From assembly GCA_002897115.2 (NCBI GenBank), contig BCIH01000017.1:159836-223835 (forward strand): a stretch of DNA of 64,000 nucleotides, in the 5' to 3' direction. The position numbers and the translations under genes are program-made. Positions 32,602 through 45,292 of the stretch are shown one piece after another; positions within the stretch are counted from its first letter, which is position 1, and every line of letters begins with the position of its first letter. This DNA is from Prototheca cutis (taxonomy: Eukaryota > Chlorophyta > Trebouxiophyceae > Chlorellales > Chlorellaceae). The notes under the pieces were generated by a model. It worked only from the letters and a program-made list of their open reading frames with translations. It made no database searches and was not told the DNA's origin.

Positions 32602-33210
32602 TGTGAGCCCCTTTTTTCTTTTTTTTTTTTTGCGCCCCTCCCTCCCCTCCGCTCTCTTCTCTCTGTGACAGGGCCTTGCCCGAGGCCGCGCCCACGCGGC
32701 ACAGCCCAGGGAAATCCTCCGATTGATCGCGCTTGGCGTCACCTTGATTGACTCGCCTGCCCACTGGGGCCTGCACCCACACTGCCCCCGCTCTGAATGA
32801 GAATGTCGAGCATTTGACAGGGAAGAACCTGAATCTGATCACTAGGAGTCGCGTGGGCATTACATTCACAGGTCCTGACTGCTCGGTGCCACGCCACGCC
32901 TGGGACGTCAGCGGACAGCCACAGCCCTGGGTCCCGTCGTCTGGCTTCCCAGCAGCTCGTCGGGGTCCAGTGCCGATGACAAGCCGGCAATGTACGGTCC
33001 TGCAGCATGACCGCCATTGGGTGTAAGATTCGTTGGGTGGGAGAGGAAGTTTGTCTGGGGGACAGCGCAGGGTGCAGATGCACTTTCCGGCCCCAATGAC
33101 ACAGCACACCTGGCGGAGCAGCGTCTCTCATCACACCACATCCATGTTCCAAATGCAATGCACTGCCCCTTCATCGACCAAAGACATGAACCCCAAATGA
33201 ACAAAGAGCA
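32602..33210. other. Convergent intergenic region (Alfin-like / SMC5)
   Basis: This spans 609 bases between the two stop codons. It starts with a pyrimidine-rich run (T12-like at 32619-32630). TGTAA occurs at about 33023 on the plus strand. Minus-strand frames here may include a last short SMC5 exon, because a GT donor follows LQILNG, but none is convincing. Confidence 0.45.
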
Positions 33211-34734
33211 CTACCAGCGACACGCACCATTGAGGATTTGCAGCACAGAGACTGCCTCGCTGTAGGGAAGGCCAGGGAGAAGCTTGGGAGTCAGGAGGAA
33301 ACACTGCGGCGTCCCAGGCCTGCGGGAGTGCGGATGCGGGATTGTTGCAAGGGTCAATTCGCATCAATCGTCGGCTCTTGCGAGGGATAGCTGCTGATGA
33401 GCAGGCAACCGTGGTCGTTCTCGAGTGAGAAAGCAAAGGATTCCCCTTGACGCAACGAGTCGCTCCCCCGTCACACACGCACATGGAGGCGGCATTGACA
33501 AGCTGGGTGTGCACCCGCCGTTCGTTGTCTGGGTCCATTCCCTGGTTAATCTCGTCCACGACCCTAAAAGGTGCCGTTGACACCGCCTGCTTGTTTGGGG
33601 CCATTGAGGGGCGAGCGAGTCGGCTCACAGCCTCTCAACAACTCCCACCGTTCTCCGACTCCCCGCAGAATCCGACATGCCTCAACACCACCACCACCGT
33701 GAACGCAATACCTGGAGGGATATGAGATAGAGGATGGTTGAGACAGAGCGCTCGCCGCCGCTCTGCCTGTGGCTGTCCAGCACCTGAAGCTGCTGATCCG
33801 GCCGGAACTGCACGCGGATCTGGATGGCATACGCAGCATAGTCGCCATCAGCCGCCTCGCACAGTGCCACCTCACCGGCACACCCGACCTGGAGTAGTTG
33901 CCAGGGGTCGCTTGGACTTAGATTGGCTTGATGGGGCATGCGCGGCTGCTTGAGGTGGTGCACCAAACAAGAAAACAAACGCGCTCTCACACCTGGCCAA
34001 AGTTGATGCGGAAGTTTGCATCGATCGCGGCCACAATCTCATGCAGGCGTGCCATCCACCGCTCCTGCACAGTTACAATTGTAGCATTGAAAGCATGAAA
34101 CCCTAAAAATGCATGCAGGCCATGATCATCACCTCAACTGGGGTCACGCGTCCCTCATTTGAAAACACGCACACAATCTTAAAAAAAATTACACAACGTA
34201 CCCGTGTCGTGCGCATGGTTTCCTCGCAGTCACAAAGTTCGCGCTGCTTCTGCTCCATGGCGGCACCCTGCTCCCGCAGCCGCTGCTCGCAGGCGTTGCA
34301 GGTGTCCACTGCACCGGGGTCGGTGATCACGATGCCCTCCAGCGCATTCGTCTGCGCGTGCGGTGACGATGTCAGCGGCGTGTTGGTGAGGGAGCGGGAG
34401 TTGCAGCGTGGCTCTTCAGAGTATTGTCAGCAGGGGACCCAATGTCACAGCACCCAAACATCGTAAACGCACGTGTGACTGGATTGCTGACTGGAGGCCG
34501 TCTGCATCGCCCGGCAGTCTGCCAAACTCCGAAGAGTCCTCGGCCTTGTACAGCAGCTGAAGACTCTCCTCCTTGCGCCTGGAGGGACGGGGGTCCGCGG
34601 ACACTTTATGTTTGGTAGGTTTCTTGATCGAGAATGAGCACTCCCGCTCTTGCTCAACATGCGAGACTGGGGCCTAGCCAATCTACTCCCAAAGTCCCTC
34701 TTCCCAAACCAATGGAAAACAGCAGCCCCCGCGC

Positions 34735-34765
<31 letters not shown>

Positions 34766-37700
34766 AAAAAAAAAACTCACTGCAGCTCTGCGTTAAACTG
34801 GTTGCTGCGCATGCGTGCCGCGTTGACCCGTCGGCGCAGGTCCTGCACCGCTGTCTGCTGGGACCTGCAGTGCATTCGTTGAGTGGGAGCCAGGGTTGTC
34901 GGGGGCCGGTTGGGTACAATTGGAATGGTCCACGTGCTCCTCCTTCTTGAGGCACAGGCCCGTCTGTCCCCAGCAATGCAGCATTCAGATGAGTGGGCGA
35001 TGGGAGGCATCCATCTGGTTTGTTCGCTTGTCCCTCCCCAGTAACGACCGTATCCACAACAGAACAGAACTCACCGGAGCTCTGCTTCGAGGGCTTCGGC
35101 CTCCCGGATCAGAAATGTAACCTCGAGCTCTGCAGCCACCATCTTCTCGCAGGCCCGGCCCAACTTGACAAATGCTGCAGCCATCTCCTTGGCCTGGATG
35201 ACGTTTGCAACACAAGTGGAAGTTGGTGTGGGGAAGTCACGTGCTCCTAGGCAGCTTGGGAATCCGTCCATCATCATGCCACACTCTCAATCCTGCATGC
35301 ATGTGTGGTCACAAATCCAATCTCTCCTCGACAAGCACCGTGCCAGCCCACACAGAGTCCGCGCACGCACCAGGGAAGCCGCCTGCTGGCGCAGGTGAGC
35401 GGCCTCCGCTTCAAGTGCCGGGCGCCGCTGCGATGGGTGCGGCTGTCGCTGCAAGGCCGCCAATTCTCGCCGCTTTGCCTCGAGCTGCACGCTCTGCTGG
35501 CTCTCCCTGCATGCGCGTGTGGAGGAGGTGCATGATGGGTGGGCGGGTGGGATGCTGTCAGCCTGATGCCGTTGGTGGTGGCACAGAACGCCAGTTTGGG
35601 TCGGCAACCCACGTCTTCCGGCAGAGCGCTGGGTTCCCCATGCAAAAACACAGCCAAGACCCTAAACCACACAGGACACCCACTTGGCGGAGAGCACGCT
35701 GCGGGTCTGTGTGGCCTGTCGCAGCTTCAGCTCGACTTCCCGGAGCCGACTCAGCAGCGGTCCGCGCCGATCGGTGGCCGCTTGCACTGTGGCATCCAGC
35801 TGCTGGATGCTCGCATCAAAGGCCGCCAGCGACGACTCTATTTCCAACCGCTCGTCCCGCCGGTCGAGCGTGGCTGTTCGAAAGATGAAAGGCTCCGGCA
35901 GCTTCGGCGGTGGAACAGGGGTGGCAACGCAAGAGTCAAATCGAATTTCTTGCCGTGCAACAGTTCGGGTTGAAGTGCGCGGCAGACCCCATGCATGGCG
36001 CGCTGCATGTGTTCAGCACACGGCCCCACACCGGCCCAGCATCACACCGGGGGCCGTCATCAGGCCATCATCAGGCCAGACGTACCGACAGCACTGAAAT
36101 GGCCTCTGCCGCTGCATTGTAGCGGCTCCGAATCCGCCTGCAGGATCGGGTGAAAGGGCTGTGGTTGGTGTGGCAGCATCATCCACCTGGCGTCATGCAC
36201 CAGCCGATCATCCCTTCTCCATCACTTGTTTCGGGGAGGGACAAAATGCCGAAACATGCATTTTCAGGCGCGCACACACCTGTACGATTTTTCCGGAGTA
36301 TAAAACGTGGCAAGCTCCGGTGCTGCAGCCAGAATGTGCTCCACATTCCCCTGCACAGTTCGTTGGGTGGTGGGTGAATGGTACGCGGTCAGGCAGCAGC
36401 GGTGCTGGTGGGTACCGACCGCCAGCATGCATGTGCCATCGTAGTTGCCCACTGTGGGCCCCGACAGGCCAACCATGGCCCCCACTTGACCCCACAGCTT
36501 CCCAGCACAACTCCTTCGCCCAATTGCACAGCTCGCATCCAAAGCCACACCTCAGACTGCGGGGAACCGAGCAGGACATCAGCGATGCCCGATTCATTTT
36601 GCAGCACGTGCTTGACCAGCGGCGGCGCCTCAAACACCTCGGCCATCGAGCCCGCCACGCCCAACCTGTAAGGAATGGGAGGCCCTCTTGGAGCGAATGT
36701 GTGGACGTGCTCCCTGGACGTTGGCTGGCCGGCGCCCCGGGGCCAAAAGGACACCTTGGTGCCACTGAAGAACAATTCTGCTTCCAGCGCAGTCTTTTCC
36801 GCATGAACCCACATCATCATCCCAGCGCGCTCCCCCCGCTCTCCCACCTCCCAGTGAAACAGCGCAACAACTTCAAAAAGAAATGGAAAACGTACGCTCG
36901 CAGCTCGTTCGAGATGGGGTTTCTCGGCCGCAACGGCTCATCAGCATTTCCTCCGAATCGCACAACACTTGGCTCGAATCTGTGGGCGGAACATGGTCAG
37001 AAGGCTTGTTCCGCGGGTGTGTTGCGCGCATGAAGGGTTCCGCACCGGACAGGCTTTTCTTGGACAGTTTGCGGGGCAGTCGTGAGGAGCAGTCTGGCAG
37101 CGACCGTGTGGGTTATGTAACATACATGCTGACCCTCTTCAGCGGACATTTGAACACGCTCCCATGCCCACACCCTTTGCTCTGGCCAATCTCACATGGG
37201 ATTGCACCAGAGCCACAGATTCCACTCCCACAGAAAAGGACACGAAATGCCCAGCCAGCAGGACAACCATCTCACACGCACCCAAACCGGGTCTTGAGCT
37301 CGTTACACAGCAAGTCCTGGTCCTCCCGATGTTCCACCACAAAGTATGACCAGACCGAATCTGCAGGTGGGGTGGTTTTGGTGAGATGTGGGTGGGGGAG
37401 AGCTTGAGCGCATCAAGCGCGGCACCGGTTGATGGACGTCACGGAAAGGGAGCGAGCTTGCCCAGGTCAAATCCAATCATTCCGCGCTGCCCACGCACTG
37501 GGGATGTGTGACTCCAGCGCCCGAGCATGCACGGCATCAGCCACCTGCACGGTGGCGGCGATGGGCCCGACCACTTGCCCCCGGAGCCGGGCCCTGTTGT
37601 GCTCCAGCCACGCTACCGCTCGTGTGATCCCCGGATTTCGCTGCTCCAGCATCTGATTGAGTAGATTGGCCATTGGTGAGGGGTGTTTGAGGACGAACAA

Positions 37701-40700
37701 CCGGGCAGCAGGGCGATGCGGCAGTGACAGATGCAATTTCAGTGCTACCCTGCCAAGCTCGCACCTCGAGGCGAAGCCGCGTGCCGTCGTGCAGTCCCTG
37801 TAACCTGGCTGCAGCCCGGGTACGGTGCCGGGCCGATTCATCTCGGCGCTCCTTGGCCTCGTACTCTTCGTTCCGTGCATCGTCTAGCTGCCGCCGGAGC
37901 TCCTGCTGCTCTTGCTGCAGCACGCTGATCTCCCTTTGGACCGCCTCCTTTTCGGCCGACATGTCCTCACGTGGGGCTGTCGTTGGCGGCAGGTGCGGGC
38001 TGTTACTGGGAGCGGCAACGGGAAATGAACGAGGTACCAGCTGGAATCCCCTCGACAAAAGCGCACGTGCATTCCGCCAGGGCAACAGAGCATCCCGACC
38101 AACACACAGTCACAACCACGATGACACGAACCAGATTGCAGGTTGGCAATGTCATCCTGCAGTCGAGCCACCATTTGATCCCGGCGCCTGGCCTCAGGCG
38201 CCAGTTCCTCCAGGGCCTGCTCCGTGGACACGAGCAACTCGTTAGCAGCTCGCACCCGCACCAGCAACGAAGTGCTGTTGCTGCCGCTGTCGCCCTGGAT
38301 CCTGTTTTGGAGGAAGGCAGCCTCCGCCCGCGCCGCCTTGAGCCCGTTCTCGGCTCTCTGCTTTGTCGCCATCAGTTTCCTGCGTGGTGGTGATGTGTTT
38401 CTCTGTTTGTGGGTGAGCGGCAGACAATGGTTCCTGGTCGGGCTGAGCAGCACTTTTGGAAACCGTCAAAATGCGAATGGGCCCCGGGCATGCTGTCCCT
38501 GCAAATGACAGCTCCAACTGGCACATGCGGACCCCAAAGTCAGGCTCCAACTCCCATTCCGCAGACGCACGCAGAGGTGTCATTCTCCTCACGCCCTTCT
38601 GCGTCCTTGCGAGCCAGCTCCTCCTCGATCTCACAAAGTGCCTGCACTCCAGATGGCAATGGCAGCGTGAGCATCGGGTCATCCAAGCCTGTCTCCCTGA
38701 CCAGGCACGAACAAAGACACCACCCTGCCAGTTGCATGAACAGAACCCAGCTTGCATAAAACCCTGGGTCTTTTCGATCCGGAAAAAAATTCCCCCACAT
38801 ATTCTCACCAGCACAAGACAAACCTTGTCTGCTTGGGTGCTGGCCCTCGTCGCCTCTTCATGCTCCAGCCATGCTCCCTTGGATCGGCACAGCCGGATCT
38901 GCAGTGCGGTGGGGGGAGGGCGATGGTTGCCGCTGGCTTCCTGGCTGTTATCACAGCCGCCGCCAATAAAATGGAGCAGGATTCTTTCCGCCCATCTCCA
39001 TTCTCCAGCACACCACACGGTCCAGTTAAAGCTGCACCACGTAAGCCCAGGCCCTGGAACAGAGCTGCCAGTAGTCGTTCACACCACCCAGGACACAACC
39101 ACCCCTGCTTGCCTCGTTGATGAGCCGCCTGCGTTCATGGACGGCCCTCACGACAGGCTCCACTCGCCGCAGCTCCTCCCGCGTCCGCTCCAGACTGTTC
39201 TCCAGCGCCTCGATCGCCTGGATGGGGTGTGGGGAGGGGGTTGGCCTTGGACGAGGGAAAAGATCTGGCAAGGTGTCGCAGCGTGAAGCAACCTCCTAAC
39301 AAATGGCATGTCGTGCCTGGGCGGCCCGTCAACAGTTGCTGCCCAGGCATTGCCTGGGAAAGACATCCAATATCCTCTGCACACCCCATACCAGTCCTCA
39401 AATCCAGTATAAATCCTGCCTTGGTCAGGGTCAAAACCCTTTGCCGGCCCTCCACGAGGCGGGTGTGGTCGTCGACGAGATGCTGCTCTCCTATCGAGGC
39501 TTCGGTGCGCCACAGCAGCTCCTGCGGCGTCAACCTCGCAAACTCTGCCACCTTGTCTTGAGGCAGAAACTGCAGCAGGCTCTTGAGGGAGCGCGGGTCG
39601 AAGATTGAACGCCACTGGCCACAGCAAAGACAACACCGCCCTGCCAACGCCAATTCTCCACTCTTGCCCCTGCCTCACGAACCACACTACCCTCCCAAAT
39701 CTGGTAAGAGACCAGCTGCCACGGCACCTGGCAGAGGTTGTCCAGCTGAATGTTGTATCTGGCCACCTTGGCCAGCACATCACGCTGCGACACGCTCTGC
39801 CCTGCAAAGAATGTGACCCGGTCGCCGGCTGCTGCTCCTTGAATGCCTATTCAAATGTCTTACGACAACAACAACAAGAAATCTCCCTTTAACCGCCCAG
39901 CCACCCTGTTGTTATTCACCCACCATTCAGCATCCAGTCGGAGGTATTGGCGTCGCCACGCATGGTCCGACGGATGACGGTGTTGGGCCGGCCGTCACCC
40001 TCATGCAGCGTCGTCTGAACCCACCCCGACTGTGCGCCTCGCCGAACAAAGCAGGAGACTTCACCGGCCCTGCCCAGAAGCTGTGCGTAAAGTTGGGGGG
40101 GGCAGGAGCATGCTCAGATAAAAGGGCGCAAAGCCAATGGGTCCCTGACAAGCAGCGGAGAGCCGCTGACCGTGGCCAAACTGCCGCAACTGTCCGCTTG
40201 AGTTCCTCGCCTCGTCTCACGCCCAACGTATCGACAACTGCGGGAAACCAAAATTCCCTGAGAGAAAACCCATGAACAAGCCCCTCACCTGCGGTTTGCC
40301 ACCGAGACCGATGCAGAGGGCACACACCAGCGAGCTCTTTCCCGTGCCTGGAATGTGCGTGGGGCCCTCATGCAGTGCTCAGATGCACAGGCTGGAAAGA
40401 AGAGCACGTTCCCTTTTGCATGTTGTTCTGGTCAAGCACACCCGTTCGCATGGACTGAGGCTTGTGCGATGCTTGTTGTCCTCCAAACAGGGGCCCTTCC
40501 CAAAGCTTAGGACCACCCCCCCCCATGGCCACTGGCCGCCGCACCATTGGGACCCAGAACCAGATTCAAGCAAGGGCCGGGGTTGAACACTGCGTGCTTG
40601 TACGTCTGTGAAGGGCGGCAACACACGTGCGGTGATGGCGGTGGGGAGCGGTCACTGGCAGCTGTCCCGGCGCAATATCAAAAGTTATCTCGGCAACAAT

Positions 40701-40907
40701 CCCACTGAGCGTGATGCTCCTACCATGAAGTCATGGAGCTCAAGTTTCAGGACGGCGCCCCGAGCAAATGGCCTGTGAGAGAGGCGCATGCAACGTCTTG
40801 TAAAGGCATTCGCATGTGGTACAGGATCCATGACTGATATGCTGCCATCTGACATTCAGCTGCGCACAGCCAGCGTACCTATCAAGCCGAGCTGCCTCCT
40901 GCACCAT
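33211..40907 (-). CDS. SMC5: Structural maintenance of chromosomes protein 5
   Basis: SMC5 forms the SMC5/6 complex with SMC6 and Nse proteins and acts in DNA repair and replication-fork stability. The gene runs 7.7 kb with many introns. The N-terminus was assembled from exons 40879-40907, 40724-40772, 40545-40605 and 40289-40347: start MVQEAARLDRPFARGAVLKL, then ELHDFMTYKHAVFNPGP, Walker A GPNGTGKSSLVCAL and CIGLGGKPQFLGRA. The coiled-coil arms cover about 39.8-34 kb. Hinge blocks occur near 37.5 kb (VVGPIAATVQVADAVHAR) and 36.6 kb (MAEVFEAPPLVKHVL). The C-terminal head has the ABC signature LDSHRQSGGERSVSTILYL near 33.8 kb, Walker B VVDEINQGMDPDNERRV near 33.5 kb, and the SMC5 ending PQCFLLTPKLLP. 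The stop at 33211 is provisional, since a donor-like GT follows LQILNG. Confidence 0.93.
34734..34775. repeat. C22-A20 homopolymer pair in an SMC5 intron
   Basis: On the plus strand about 22 C are followed by about 20 A. On the coding (minus) strand this reads as a T run, then a G run. It starts two bases after the GTGAG of a proposed donor, so the 5' end of this intron is almost entirely T then G. Confidence 0.92.
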
Positions 40908-41325
40908 GGCGGCTGCTCTCCAGATGGCAGGTCCTCTAATGCAGATGCACTTTGCCAAACGAGAGGAATCGCGTCAAGCCATGCCCATGGCCGCTGAGAT
41001 CGGCATGGCCACCATGCTGGGCTGTTCAGGCGTTCATTTCGAGACCAACTGGAACCCGCGACAGCAGATCATTTCCCACAGGCCTTCCAATGCAAGCATT
41101 ACCATGAAACACAAGAACCTGATCACCAATTCCTCCTTCTCTAGCCGACGGCACGATGCGAATCCGATTGGTTCCCGGCGGGATTGCAGGGCCCAGATCA
41201 CATCCACAGATCGATTTCGATTTTGGATCGGCAACGGTGCTCACTGCTTGCTTGTCGATGGACCGCATCCCTGAAATGCATACGTTCAAGATGCATTGGC
41301 AGGGTCCAAAAACAGACACTTTGTC
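40908..41325. promoter_or_regulatory. Divergent promoter region (SMC5 / TIC20)
   Basis: This spans 418 bases between the two start codons. A minus-strand frame of 97 codons crosses it, but third positions are mixed and it matches nothing, so it is treated as noncoding. No individual promoter element is identifiable. Confidence 0.45.
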
Positions 41326-42742
41326 ATGGCTCCAGTGATGAGTGGCTCAAGGGTCTCATGCACTGGGGAGCGGGCAGTGTTGGGCCCCACGAGGCCCTTG
41401 CACCTCCCGTTCCGTCCATCACGGAATGGCATGCCCCGAAACGGAGGGTCTTGCCAGGCCAGACTTCCCATGACTCTGTCCGGAAGACCATTAGGGCATG
41501 TTGATGCGAATGCAGGCCGTTCACTGGTGCACCGAGGCCCTGCCTGCCCTCGAGCGTATGGTCCCCGAGGGATACGGTATGGTGGTGGCATGCCCACAGT
41601 GACCGAGCGGGTTTTCGGCTCCCTGCCCTACTTGATCCCCCTGTTCGACTCCCTACGATACGGTATGTGCATGTGCATGTGCATGTGAAGGGAGGGGATG
41701 CTTGAAATCGAATCACAGCTGGGGACTGCACTTGACGAACATTGGCCGCACGAGGGGTTGACGGTCGCACATCCGTGCTACAACCCATGTTCCGTCTCCC
41801 GTGCTCCTCTTCCCACACAGGTCGTTTCTTGTTCCGGCAGTACCCTGTGCTGCACAGCATCCTTGGCCCCCTCCAGCCACTCATCGCCATTTATTTCGGA
41901 TTTCCCCTGGCGAGGTGCGGAGCGGAATTTCGGGTGGGAGCAGTAGGTGCTTTCCTGGGCACGGCTATTGTGCGGCTCTGTGCTCGCCGGGAACTTGAAG
42001 CAGGGTGCAGAAGTGAGCGCAGAAGGAGCACCAGCGTACGATGGTGCTGTGAATGGAGTAGTCCCCCGTCCTTGTACCACACTCACGTGCAGTCTCATCA
42101 TCTTCTTTGCCCTCTATTCCGGCATTGTGAACAACCTGTCCGTGAGGTGCGTGGAGCGATGTCAGGCGACTTTCTTTATTTCCTTGTGTACAAGATGATG
42201 TGCTTGGCGTGGGGACTGTCGGATCCTCTCGTCGACAGCAACCCAAAGCCATTTCTCTGGCCCCCCCACCACATGTCTGCAGCCGGTTCATTCGTCTGAA
42301 CACGCTCCAAGCGATCCTGCTGTCCGTCACGTTGGTGTGAGTCTCGGAAGAGAAAGAAGGGGGCCACGGGGGTACTGCATGCCCGGAGGCCAGCGTTGCT
42401 GGTATCCTTTGGCCCGGCCCTTGTTGCACGACGTGACACGCACCTGATGGTGTCACGCGCCGTGCGTTGACAATGTATCACCTGCAAGGTGTTCCTGTTC
42501 CAACGGAAAACCTCCGCATCCATCTAACCACCCTGCCCACATGCAGGGTGCCCGGGCTGGTGGAGACGGTGCTCGTGCACTCTCCACCCCGGGGTCTCGC
42601 CCTCAAGGCCTACGTCCTGGCGCACAACGGGGTGTGGCTCGTGGCCGCGTCAGCGGTGTCCTACGGCATCGTGGCGGCCTTGGCCGGTCGGACAGCCAAG
42701 CTGCCCATCGTGTCCACTGCCGCACGGGCGCGCCTGCCGTAA
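41326..42742 (+). CDS. TIC20: TIC20-family plastid inner-envelope import protein
   Basis: Five exons (41326-41662, 41821-41914, 42093-42146, 42283-42336, 42547-42742) encode 244 aa. The first 95 residues are rich in Arg, Ser, Gly and Pro and poor in acidic residues, as in a chloroplast transit peptide. The TIC20 core follows: RVFGSLPYLIPLFDSLRYG, RFLFRQYPVLHSILGPLQPL, LIIFFALYSGIVNNLSV, then SRFIRLNTLQAILLSVTLVV and two further hydrophobic stretches. The four-helix layout and the FxRFNxLQAxLLD-type motif are family hallmarks. TIC20 is thought to form the protein channel of the inner envelope. Exon 4 ends at a GTGAGT donor, which alone keeps the frame. It shows the host has a plastid. Confidence 0.9.
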
Positions 42743-42941
42743 TTCAGTTGCCTTTTGAGGGTTCGGCAGAGGAATTCGGGTGCTCGGAGCCCTCCACATT
42801 GTTCTGATACGACATCTACACTCCTTTCCATTGCGTCATGTCAACGAAAACTGCCCTCGCAATTTCTTAGAATCGCCGCCAACGCTTGCATAGTAACGGT
42901 AATGCCACAACGGGAGAAGCAGTCGTGAAGCCCGCATGCCA
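42743..42941. other. Convergent intergenic region after TIC20
   Basis: This is a short A/T-richer spacer between two convergent genes, presumed to hold both 3' UTRs. Nothing else is visible. Confidence 0.5.
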
Positions 42942-43902
42942 TCACCGCTGGCTGCCGGCCTGCTGAGACTCCAGGAACTCGTTAATCTCCTCGGGGCTCA
43001 TTCCCTCAAAGGGATCATCAGTGCTGGCGCCCTGCGTCGCCTCGGCCACGTACGCAGCAATGTCCTGGAGGGGAATGGTTACGAGTAGTCGGGCATTATT
43101 GAAAGGGGGTGATCGCTTATAGCAGGTTTTAGGGGTGCTGACAGCCCGTGCGTCCTCCACGCTCCTCCACATCCCCCTCCCTCCCTCCTTTCAGCAAACC
43201 CACCTCGGGGCTGAGACCGTCAAAGGGATCGTCCTCCGAGTCCAAGAGGCTGTGCCCGGCCAGCACGAGTCGTGCAGCCTGAAGCTTGCGTGCCTCCTTC
43301 TCCTCGTCCACCTTTGGCGCCTCCTTGGCAAAGTAGCCTGGCAGGTGGTTGTAGGCCAACAAGCCCAGGGCCCCAACGAATGCCACCCAATACGCCTTTT
43401 CCCACACACTCAGCTTGCCACCCTCCATCTGCCGCCGCTCCCACGGCAGCATCCACGCCGTCACTGCAATTATTTCCAATGGAGGAACAAGGGGGGTGAG
43501 TCGGACGGGAAGAATGCTGGACGACGCTATTGGTGCCAAAGGACACCGTGAACCCCAAAGCCGCAGGGTGCACAAGAGAACTGACGGCAAAGTTTGCCTC
43601 CCAGCAACCAGCACAGCATCCCCCTGCGCACCAAGTTGCGCTGCTTCCTTCTGACTGATGCCAGACGCGCCGCTGCTGCTGGGGGGGCCGCCGCTGCTGC
43701 TGGCTGGGCTCCCGGAGGCCTTTGGGGCATAGCTCTCCGCCGTGCCCTCGCCGTTCCCTCGTCGGGCAGGGAACTTGCTTTGCTTCGCAGAGTGCCGAAT
43801 GTCATCTGGCAATGAGCTAAACGGAGCATTGGAAGGTCCCGTGCCAAAGCTGCCAGGCCGGAAGGCCGACCGGAAGGCTCGCCATGCTTGCCGGGTGGCC
43901 AT
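42942..43902 (-). CDS. Organelle-targeted single-pass membrane protein, unknown function
   Basis: Three exons (43632-43902, 43204-43463, 42942-43064) encode 217 aa with matching phases. The start MATRQAWRAFRSAFRPGS is an Arg-rich amphipathic helix without acids, a good mitochondrial presequence. A Ser/Gly/Pro-rich linker leads to ERRQMEGGKLSVWEKAYW and a single membrane span (VAFVGALGLLAYNHLPGYF), then a charged helix KVDEEKEARKLQAARLV. The tail carries two related acidic units, DDPFDGLSPE and DDPFEGMSPE, about 25 residues apart. The layout (presequence, one span, acidic tail) recalls small accessory subunits of respiratory complexes, but I do not recognise the family. No function is assigned. 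Confidence 0.75.
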
Positions 43903-44447
43903 TGCAGTGGCTGGACACCCGTGTGACAAGCGCACGCGCACGGGGGATAATCAGAACCTGCACTGACTTCAACAGACTATGTCTCCTCGATCAAATAAAT
44001 GCATGCACACCAAATGGATATGGAGTCCCGAACGCTGCAGCTGTTGTCTCGCGGAGAGCCATATGAATGCGTTTGCATGGGGATCCCCCATGACCCATCC
44101 CCCATTGCCATTGCCCATTGTCATGCACTTGAAAATTTTTCTCTATCCAATCCCTGTTCCAACGTAATGCATTTTTTCACGGGCACACACCAGGTTTTCA
44201 TCAAGCCTGACCAACACTCCAGCTGGACAATCCAGGCATGGGGAGGGTTTGAAGCTCGAATGGCAGCAATCGGTGAAAGGTTTCATCAGCCCTCGCATCT
44301 GCCCTGTCAGCTCAATGTGCAGTGTGAGGAGCTGAACAGCTGTCCGCACCGAGCCTGCAGTCCTCCTGCCGTCCAGTATGAGCTCCACACGAGGTGCTGC
44401 CAGTCCCCACAGCCGGCAACCCACTTGTACGAACTTCCCCCGGGCAT
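43903..44447. other. Intergenic region between two minus-strand genes
   Basis: This spans 545 bases holding the promoter of the organelle-targeted protein gene and the 3' UTR of the cyclophilin gene. It is A/T-richer than the exons. No gene is recognised. Confidence 0.45.
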
Positions 44448-45292
44448 TCAGGAACCCACGACCCGGGCTTGAATGATCTTGACCTCACCCAACGGTCGAT
44501 CGTTCGCGTCAGTCTGAACATTGCCAATGCGCTTGACCACTTCCATGCCCGAGCTCACGCGACCAAAGACGGTGTGCTTGCCGTCCAAATGGGGAGTGGG
44601 CGCCAGCGTGACAAAAAACTGCAACCATGGGAGGAAGGGTGTGATGGTTGGCAGGCAGAACTGTGCTGCATGGAGCGTGTATGCCCTCAAACCACCACCA
44701 CAAGCACTCACCTGGCTGCCGTTGGTATTCGGGCCGGCGTTTGCCATGGAAAGGATGCCAGCGCCTGTGTGCTTCAACTCCCTTGTCACTTCATCCTCAA
44801 ATTTTCCTCCCCAGAGGGAAGACCCACCCCGGCCAGTTCCGGTAGGATCGCCGCCTGCAGTGCACGCGCGCGCGCGGGGTAGTTCAGGGTTCTGCCATGC
44901 ACTCGCGCCAGTTCCTGACTACAGGTGCCATGATGCAACTCGCTCGCACATTCCCAACCGTCACCCAAACGACACCCAAACGACGCCGGCCTGCGGGGCA
45001 GCCACTGACCCTGGATCATAAAGTCCCGGATGATCCTATGAAACTGCGGAGCGATGCATGCAGAGCAGCACATGTCATTGGGGCCAGCGGTTTACTGTGC
45101 ATAAGGGCGCACTCCAAACATGCAATGCGTGCAGCCACCAGTTCCGCGAAGGAGACGCACGATGGTGCCGTTGTAGTATCCCTTCCTTGCAAGGCCCAGG
45201 AAGTTTTCCACTGTTCTTGGGGCCTGTCGGGAGTACAGCTCCACTGTGAATGTGCCCATGGAAGTCTGGATCTGGACCTGGGGGGCAGCCAT
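44448..45292 (-). CDS. PPIL1-like cyclophilin (peptidyl-prolyl isomerase)
   Basis: This is a single-domain cyclophilin of about 160 aa over four exons. The start [20 protein letters not shown] is followed by [62 protein letters not shown] and [19 protein letters not shown], ending [16 protein letters not shown]. The catalytic Arg of FHRI and the Phe/Met/Asn pocket residues are present. This order and the lack of extra domains match the PPIL1/CYP18 group, which joins the spliceosome. Where CypA-type proteins have Trp (WLDGKH) this one has His (HLDGKH), a change expected to weaken cyclosporin binding but not necessarily catalysis. The ATG at 45292 gives the usual N-terminus. Confidence 0.93.

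Noticed and set aside
41026..41319. 97-codon minus-strand frame upstream of SMC5
   Set aside because: Mixed third positions, non-ATG start and no similarity; it lies in the divergent promoter region.
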